NCBI GenBank assembly: GCA_934454005.1
Contig: CAKSGI010000031.1
Coordinates: 1-14,184 of the forward strand
DNA from: an uncultured Eubacteriales bacterium
Lineage (GTDB): Bacteria > Bacillota_A > Clostridia > Oscillospirales > Acutalibacteraceae
Length of the DNA: 14,184 bases
Direction of reading: 5' to 3'
The notes beneath the pieces were generated by a model. The model did no database searches and was not told where the DNA came from. It was given only the letters and a program-made list of their open reading frames with translations. The position numbers were made by a program, and so were the translations under genes. This document shows positions 9,797 to 14,184 of the stretch, one piece after another. The first letter of the stretch is position 1. Every line of letters starts with the position of its first letter.

Positions 9797-9847
9797 TAAA
9801 AACACTACCTTTCAAATACATTTTATTTATCTGATAAAAAATTCGAA

Positions 9848-10186
9848 TCAGCCTGGAGGCCATTTCATGGTTCTTCCTCCTAAAATGTGAAAATGAATAT
9901 GATTAACTGTTTGTCCACCGTCCTCTCCACAATTAGATACCAATCTATAGCCATTTTTTAGTCCTAATTTATCAACAATAATTTTTATTGATTCAAAAAC
10001 ATGCGAGACTATATGACTATTTTCTGAATTAATATCATTTAATGAAGAGATATGTTTTTTTGGTATTATTAAAACATGTTTTGGTGCTTGAGGGTCAACA
10101 TCATAAAATGATAAAACTTCATCATCCTCGTAAATTCTATTACACGGTATTTCAGAATTAACAATCTTACAAAAAATACAATCCAT
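9848..10186 (-). CDS. HIT family (histidine triad) nucleotide-binding protein
   Basis: Small cytosolic HINT-branch protein. Relatives hydrolyse adenosine phosphoramidates and aminoacyl-adenylates, which suits a place downstream of alanyl-tRNA synthetase; that link is inference. The N-terminal MDCIFCKIVNSEIPCN, the central KHVLIIPKKHI and the catalytic triad H96-x-H98-x-H100 in HIHFHILGG are all present, and the end GRTMKWPPG is standard. At 112 residues it is full length. The start at 10184-10186 follows a very strong GGGAGGAGG site. An ATG 24 bp upstream lies inside the tandem repeat and would add eight unrelated residues, so I reject it. The gene is the first after the repeat array and probably shares the alaS transcript; no separate promoter is evident. 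Confidence 0.93.
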   Translation of the reverse strand: MDCIFCKIVNSEIPCNRIYEDDEVLSFYDVDPQAPKHVLIIPKKHISSLNDINSENSHIVSHVFESIKIIVDKLGLKNGYRLVSNCGEDGGQTVNHIHFHILGGRTMKWPPG

Positions 10187-10190
10187 ATTT

Positions 10191-10214
10191 ACCTCCTCCC
10201 CGGATAGCATCCGG
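10191..10214 (-). promoter_or_regulatory. Strong ribosome binding site of the HIT gene abutted by a repeat hairpin
   Basis: Reading the - strand, CCGGATGCTATCCGG (10200-10214) folds into a 6-bp GC-rich stem with a 3-nt loop and runs straight into GGGAGGAGG, 4-5 nt before the ATG. The hairpin is the terminal unit of the tandem repeat. It could keep the site accessible, protect the mRNA 5' end after processing, or be incidental. Confidence 0.6.
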
Positions 10215-10655
10215 TCGCAAGTCGCGATCCAAGATTTACCTTTTATATCGCATAGATTCTCGCGTTTACATTTTTTTAACTACCTTTTTATATAAATGTT
10301 TTTCGGATAGCATCCGGTCGCAAGTCGCGATCCAAGATTTACCTTTTTATATCGCATAGATTCTCGCGTTTACATTTTTCAAACTACCTTTTTATATAAA
10401 TATTTTTCGGATAGCATCCGGCCGCAAGTCGCGATCCAAGATTTACCTTTTTATATCGCATAGATTCTCGCGTTTACATTTTTCAAACTACCTTTCTATA
10501 TAAATGTTTTTCGGATAGCATCCGGCCGCAAGTCGCGATCCAATGTTTACCTTTTTATATCGCATAGATTCTCGCGTTTACATTTTTTTAACTACCTTTT
10601 TATATAAATGTTTTTCGGATAGCACCCGGTTGCAAGTCGTGATCCAATGTTTGCC
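10201..10655. repeat. Tandem repeat array, four 103/104-bp units plus a decayed 40-bp unit
   Basis: Units begin at 10201, 10304, 10408, 10512 and 10616, each with CGGATAGCATCCGG (last copy CGGATAGCACCCGG). Periods are 103, 104, 104 and 104 bp. The four full copies differ at only a few positions, for example one T fewer in unit 1, GGTCG or GGCCG, and CAAGATT or CAATGTT. The fifth breaks off after about 40 bp, near alaS. Each unit has a CpG-rich third (TCGCGA, CGCG, and a CGGAT/ATCCG dyad around AGC) and an AT-rich remainder. The array fills most of the 525-bp gap between alaS and the HIT gene. From 10656 to 10711 there is only a weak CATTTA/TAAATG dyad and no T-run terminator. No spacers, transposase or clear terminal inverted repeats are seen, and I do not recognise the family. 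Confidence 0.95.
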
Positions 10656-10711
10656 CATTTACGACTTATAAATGTCTAAATTTTAGTTAGAATCCAATTG
10701 CAAAATAAGTT

Positions 10712-13351
10712 CTATACCATATTTAAAACTATATCTTGAACTGAAGATAAGGCTTCTGTTATTTTTGATTTATCTTTTGCTCCCGCCATAGCAAAATCAG
10801 GCTTGCCTCCACCATTACCTCCTGTTATTTTAGCAACCTCTTTAACTATTTTACCCGCATTTAAACCTTTTTGTAGGGCTTCTTTTCCAACCCCGACTGC
10901 TATCGATATTTTATCTTTATTTTTAAATGTTAAAACGGATACACATTTTGGTGCTCTATCTTTTAGCTTATTGCAAATATTTTTAACTTCGTCCGAAGTC
11001 ATATATTCATTTTCTTCTGCAAAGTTAGCTGTCAATACTCTAATACCTTTAACAACTTTAGACACTTCAAGCATACCTTCTACTTTCATTGCTGATAGTT
11101 TTTCGGTTAACAAATTAATTTTTTTATCTTTTTCTTTCAATTCTGCATTAACAGACTTACATTTGTTTATTATATCTGTCGAATTTTTTAATTTAAATTC
11201 TTGGGCACACTCTTCAATTGTCAACAAAGACTTATTAACTATTTCTAATACACCTTTTCCTGTTACTGCTTCTATTCTTCTTATTCCTGCCGCAACAGAA
11301 CCTTCCGAAACTATTTTAAACAAACCTAATTTAGATGTATTATTAACATGAGTTCCTGCACAAAGCTCAATAGAAAAATCTTTTACATTTACTACCCTAA
11401 CTATTTCACCATATTTTTCTCCAAAAAGTGCCATCGCACCCAACTTTTGAGCATCTTTAATATTCATCTCTGATATATTTACTTCTCTTGCATCTAAAAT
11501 AGTATTATTTACTAGATCTTCCACCATTTTTATTTGCTTTTGTGTCATAGCTGAAAAATGAGTAAAATCAAATCTCAATGATCTTTCATTCACAAGTTGA
11601 CCCGCTTGCTCAACATGGCTTCCTAAAACTGTTCTAAGAGCTGATTGCAACATATGAGCTGCTGTATGATTCCTCATTATAGCATATCTTTTATCCTTAC
11701 AAACATTTGCATTTATTTTATCGCCTAGCGAAATAATGCCCTCTTTTACAACACAACTATGCATAAAAATATTCGATATATTCTTAACTGTATCAATAAC
11801 TTCTATATCTGCGTTTTTACAAGTTATTTTACCGCTATCGCCAACTTGTCCTCCTCCTTCTGCATAAAAAGGTGTTTTATCTAAAACAATAACTATTTTT
11901 TCTCCTTGTGACGCAATATTTACTAATTCGCCATCTTTAACTATAGCCAAAATTTTAGCTTCAGAGGATAACATATCATAGCCACAAAATTCTGTAGATT
12001 TAATAGTTCCAAAATCAATGTTGTCACTTAACCATGCTTCTGTATCAGATTTTTTTCTCGCATTTCTAGCTCTTTCTTTTTGCTCAGTTAAAAGACGATT
12101 AAATTCTTTCTCATCTACAGTCATTCCTTTTTCTGCAATAATTTCTTTTGTAAGGTCAAGCGGAAAACCAAATGTATCATTTAATTTAAATGCATCTTTT
12201 CCTGAAAGTATATTAAAATCTGCATTATCAATTATATTAGTCAATATCTGCATTCCTTGGTCTAATGTTTTAAAAAACGCCTTTTCTTCTATATCTATAA
12301 CTTTTTTTATGATTTCTCTTTTTTCTAAAAGTTCTGGATATGATTCTTTATTTTCATCTATAACTGTATCACATATATCCGATAAAAATGTCCCCTTTAT
12401 ACCCAATAACTTTCCATGCCTAGCTGCACGTCTCAATAATCTTCTTAAAACATACCCTCTTCCTTCATTAGAAGGCATTATTCCATCCCCGATCATAAAC
12501 GTAGTGCTTCTAATGTGGTCAGTTATAACTCTTACAGAAATATCTTTTTGGGAATTGTCCCCATAACTTACATTTGCTATCTTACAAACCCTGTCTACAA
12601 TAGATTTAATCGTATCAACTAAAAATAAATTATCTACTCCCTGCATAATACAAGCAAGTCTTTCTAATCCCATACCTGTATCTATATTAGGATTTTTTAA
12701 TGGAGTATAATTATCATTTCCATCATTATTGAATTGAGTAAACACCAAATTCCAAAACTCAACATATCTGTCGCAATCGCATCCTACAGTGCAATTTTTG
12801 CTAGCGCAACCGTACTCTTCTCCTCTATCAAAATATATTTCTGAACAAGGCCCACATGGACCAGATCCGTGCTCCCAAAAATTATCAGCTTTTCCTAATC
12901 TTACAATGTGTGTCGGATCTACCCCTATTTCATTTACCCATATATTAAAAGCTTCATCATCATTTTCATAAATAGAAATCCATAATCTATCTACAGGCAT
13001 TTTTAAAATATCTGTGCAAAATTCCCATGCCCATCTTGTTGCTTCTTTTTTAAAATAATCGCCAAAGGAAAAGTTACCTAGCATTTCAAAGAAAGTTCCA
13101 TGCCTAGCAGTAATCCCAACACGCTCTATATCAGGAGTTCTAATACATTTCTGACATGTTGTTACTCTTTTATTAGGAGGATTTACTTCTCCAGTAAAAT
13201 ATTTTTTCATTGGTGCCATTCCAGAATTTATAAGCAAAAGGCTATTATCGTTATTTGGTACCAACGAGAAACTTTTTAATCTTAAATGACCTTTAGATTC
13301 AAAAAAATCAAGGTATTTTTCTCTAAGTTCATTTAAACCTAACCATTCCAT
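10712..13351 (-). CDS. alaS: Alanyl-tRNA synthetase
   Basis: Class II synthetase that charges tRNA-Ala and edits mischarged Ser and Gly. The N-terminal catalytic core begins WLGLNELREKYLDFFESKGH, with motif 1 around SGMAPMKKYFTG, motif 2 around RHGTFFEMLGNFSFGDYF, and GMGLERLACIMQG. The insert CTVGCDCDRYVEFWNLVF is typical. The editing domain has the zinc-site residues H562-x-x-x-H566 (HTAAH) and C664-x-x-x-H668 (CAGTH), all intact. The AEGGGQVGDSG beta-barrel motif and the C-Ala domain end (GGNGGGKPDFAMAGAKD) complete a full-length enzyme of 880 residues or one fewer. GGAAGTG lies about 8 nt before the ATG. A consensus promoter lies 90-120 bp upstream. The leader, about 84 nt, is too short for a T-box, and no T-box AGGGTGG-type sequence is seen. 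It heads the HIT-to-rnmV cluster. Confidence 0.97.
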   Translation of the reverse strand: MEWLGLNELREKYLDFFESKGHLRLKSFSLVPNNDNSLLLINSGMAPMKKYFTGEVNPPNKRVTTCQKCIRTPDIERVGITARHGTFFEMLGNFSFGDYFKKEATRWAWEFCTDILKMPVDRLWISIYENDDEAFNIWVNEIGVDPTHIVRLGKADNFWEHGSGPCGPCSEIYFDRGEEYGCASKNCTVGCDCDRYVEFWNLVFTQFNNDGNDNYTPLKNPNIDTGMGLERLACIMQGVDNLFLVDTIKSIVDRVCKIANVSYGDNSQKDISVRVITDHIRSTTFMIGDGIMPSNEGRGYVLRRLLRRAARHGKLLGIKGTFLSDICDTVIDENKESYPELLEKREIIKKVIDIEEKAFFKTLDQGMQILTNIIDNADFNILSGKDAFKLNDTFGFPLDLTKEIIAEKGMTVDEKEFNRLLTEQKERARNARKKSDTEAWLSDNIDFGTIKSTEFCGYDMLSSEAKILAIVKDGELVNIASQGEKIVIVLDKTPFYAEGGGQVGDSGKITCKNADIEVIDTVKNISNIFMHSCVVKEGIISLGDKINANVCKDKRYAIMRNHTAAHMLQSALRTVLGSHVEQAGQLVNERSLRFDFTHFSAMTQKQIKMVEDLVNNTILDAREVNISEMNIKDAQKLGAMALFGEKYGEIVRVVNVKDFSIELCAGTHVNNTSKLGLFKIVSEGSVAAGIRRIEAVTGKGVLEIVNKSLLTIEECAQEFKLKNSTDIINKCKSVNAELKEKDKKINLLTEKLSAMKVEGMLEVSKVVKGIRVLTANFAEENEYMTSDEVKNICNKLKDRAPKCVSVLTFKNKDKISIAVGVGKEALQKGLNAGKIVKEVAKITGGNGGGKPDFAMAGAKDKSKITEALSSVQDIVLNMV

Positions 13352-13428
13352 AAAAACACTTCCATTAATAATAAAAATAAGAACTTTACTGTTTTCAAAA
13401 ACACATTAAATAAGTAACTTAAAACTAC

Positions 13429-13440
13429 TTTTCTAGAAAA
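13429..13440. promoter_or_regulatory. 12-bp palindrome at the alaS transcription start
   Basis: TTTTCTAGAAAA is a perfect palindrome beginning one base downstream of the -10 box, so it spans the expected transcription start of alaS. It could be an operator for an unknown regulator. Its A/T arms make chance formation possible. Confidence 0.35.
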
Positions 13441-13441
13441 A

Positions 13442-13470
13442 ATTATATAACAATGAGCAAAAAATGTCAA
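13442..13470 (-). promoter_or_regulatory. Consensus sigma-A promoter of alaS
   Basis: On the - strand, TTGACA (13465-13470) and TATAAT (13442-13447) are both exact consensus hexamers with the ideal 17-bp spacing. Transcription should start near 13435, leaving a leader of about 84 nt before the alaS ATG. Confidence 0.9.
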
Positions 13471-13620
13471 TATATTATATCTTCTAAAAGCTGATAACTC
13501 CAGCCAAAAATCATAATAAATCTTATTGTTTTTCATAATCTGCTATATATTAGTAATAATAAAATTAACATGTCACAAGTGAATAAACCTCACATTTTCT
13601 CAGTTTTAAATCATTCTTTT

Positions 13621-13637
13621 CTTATAATGGTTATAAG
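13621..13637 (+). promoter_or_regulatory. -10 box within a dyad operator of the XRE regulator gene
   Basis: CTTATAATGGTTATAAG is a perfect inverted repeat with 7-bp arms around TGG. It contains a consensus -10 hexamer TATAAT at 13623-13628, 38 bp before the regulator start. No good -35 lies 17 bp upstream. A dyad over the promoter of an XRE gene is the usual layout for autorepression; this is inferred from position. Confidence 0.5.
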
Positions 13638-13666
13638 CTGTTTAAATAAGTGAAGAAGGTGTAATT

Positions 13667-14071
13667 ATGATTTCAAAAATCTTAAGAAAATTAAGAGAAA
13701 ATTCTGGACTAACCCAGCAACAAGTCGCCGAAACTCTGAACATAGATCGTTCCACTTATGCATACTATGAAACAGGTAAAACAACTCCGGATATAAATAC
13801 TATTATAAAACTAGCTAAAATATTTAATGTTTCATACACAGAAATTTTCGAAGATGAAGATAAAAGTTTTTATTCAAAAGTCTCAGACATTTCAACCGAA
13901 GATGATAACATCCTTTTAAAATATGGAAGAAAAAACAACCAACAAATTTATGATTTATCAAAGGAAGAACAAAAAATAATAATAGCATATAGATTATTAC
14001 CTAAAGAAAAACAAAACAAAATTTTAGAAGAAATCTATAGTCAAGCTAAAAAACTTTCTAAACAAAAATAG
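13667..14071 (+). CDS. XRE family helix-turn-helix transcriptional regulator
   Basis: DNA-binding protein with an N-terminal Cro/C1-type HTH (HTH_3) over residues about 5-60: LRKLRENSGLTQQQVAETL forms the first helices, RSTYAYYETGKTTPD the recognition helix and turn, then IIKLAKIFNVSYTEIFED. The linker (about 61-100) is acidic and polar. The C-terminus LSKEEQKIIIAYRLLPKEKQ followed by a Lys-rich helix is the LSxEE...YRxLxxEEK pattern that often follows chromosomal XRE domains in Clostridia. There is no peptidase or sensor domain. AAGGTG is about 6 nt before the ATG. It diverges from alaS, with an intergenic region of 315 bp holding both promoters and otherwise AT-rich sequence with no gene. 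Its targets are unknown; the dyad at 13621 makes self-repression likely. Confidence 0.9.
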   Translation: MISKILRKLRENSGLTQQQVAETLNIDRSTYAYYETGKTTPDINTIIKLAKIFNVSYTEIFEDEDKSFYSKVSDISTEDDNILLKYGRKNNQQIYDLSKEEQKIIIAYRLLPKEKQNKILEEIYSQAKKLSKQK

Positions 14072-14120
14072 ATAATAATATTTATCCAATATTCAATTCG
14101 GAATTTCAAATGTAGGTTTG

Positions 14121-14184
14121 TCAAACATATGTTACACCATCAGACAAATAATCTTTCAAAACAGTCAGAGGAGATTTCCAACCG
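14121..14184 (-). CDS. Possible 3' end of a transposase/integrase-type gene
   Basis: The - strand frame is open from the window edge to TGA at 14121 and reads GWKSPLTVLKDYLSDGVTYV. A GW-[KR]-[ST]-P-x-x-V/A-L stretch near the C-terminus resembles the tail of DDE (rve-type) transposases such as those of the IS3/IS481 groups, where it follows the last catalytic residue. Only about 20 codons are visible and no catalytic residue is included, so the call rests on this tail. If right, the insertion sequence end should lie between here and the XRE stop at 14071, a 49-bp gap. Confidence 0.4.
   Translation of the reverse strand, partial: GWKSPLTVLKDYLSDGVTYV

Noticed and set aside
10186..10210. A longer HIT protein starting at 10210
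   Set aside because: The extra residues come from the tandem repeat, and the strong ribosome binding site fits the start at 10186.
10201..10655. The array as a CRISPR
   Set aside because: The whole 104-bp unit repeats, with no unique spacers between short repeats, and no cas gene is near.
10803..11351. Long + strand open frame inside alaS, and a similar one at 12018-12566
   Set aside because: Both are antisense shadows of alaS, which has every expected motif along its length.
13352..13435. T-box riboswitch upstream of alaS
   Set aside because: The leader predicted from the consensus promoter is about 84 nt, and no conserved T-box sequence or specifier stem is visible.
13339..13536. A - strand open frame across the alaS promoter
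   Set aside because: It overlaps the alaS start and its promoter, and the peptide is a hydrophobic AT-driven sequence with no homologue I recognise.

Overview
The window is AT-rich, densely packed bacterial DNA. It looks like a low-GC Gram-positive bacterium of class Clostridia, perhaps Oscillospirales or a relative. The clues are Shine-Dalgarno sites of AGGAGG type, GTG and TTG starts, an RNase M5/DUF4093 protein, an FtsK/SpoIIIE translocase next to a YgiQ radical SAM gene, and a cluster of alaS, HIT, phosphoribosyltransferase, comEC and holA. The organism call is inference from gene content; no rRNA or tRNA is present to confirm it.

Positions 1-4003 (+ strand): the 3' part of an FtsK/SpoIIIE DNA translocase, a YgiQ-family radical SAM protein starting 9 bp later, and an exported or membrane-anchored metallo-beta-lactamase (MBL) fold protein overlapping ygiQ by 20 bp. 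These three look like one transcription unit, closed by a strong hairpin terminator at 4071-4115.

Positions 4175-5140 (- strand): a secreted BspA-type leucine-rich-repeat protein with its own probable promoter and a C-terminal pair of CxxC motifs. It is the one clearly accessory gene among housekeeping genes.

Positions 5329-13351 (- strand): a long tandem cluster transcribed right to left: alaS, HIT, phosphoribosyltransferase, comEC, holA, rnmV. A consensus sigma-A-type promoter lies upstream of alaS. Spacings after the HIT gene are 9-51 bp with no terminator seen. The exception is a 525-bp gap between alaS and the HIT gene, filled by four and a half copies of a CpG-rich 103/104-bp tandem repeat whose last hairpin abuts the HIT ribosome binding site. 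The MBL domain of ComEC has lost its metal-binding motifs, whereas the stand-alone MBL protein at 3071 keeps them.

Positions 13352-14184: the intergenic region holds the alaS promoter and, diverging from it, an XRE-family regulator with a perfect dyad over its putative -10 box. The right edge carries the apparent 3' end of a transposase/integrase-type gene on the - strand.

Most of the window is ordinary core genome. The part least explained by known features is the repeat array between alaS and the HIT gene; I found no clear evidence of a new defence or biosynthetic system.
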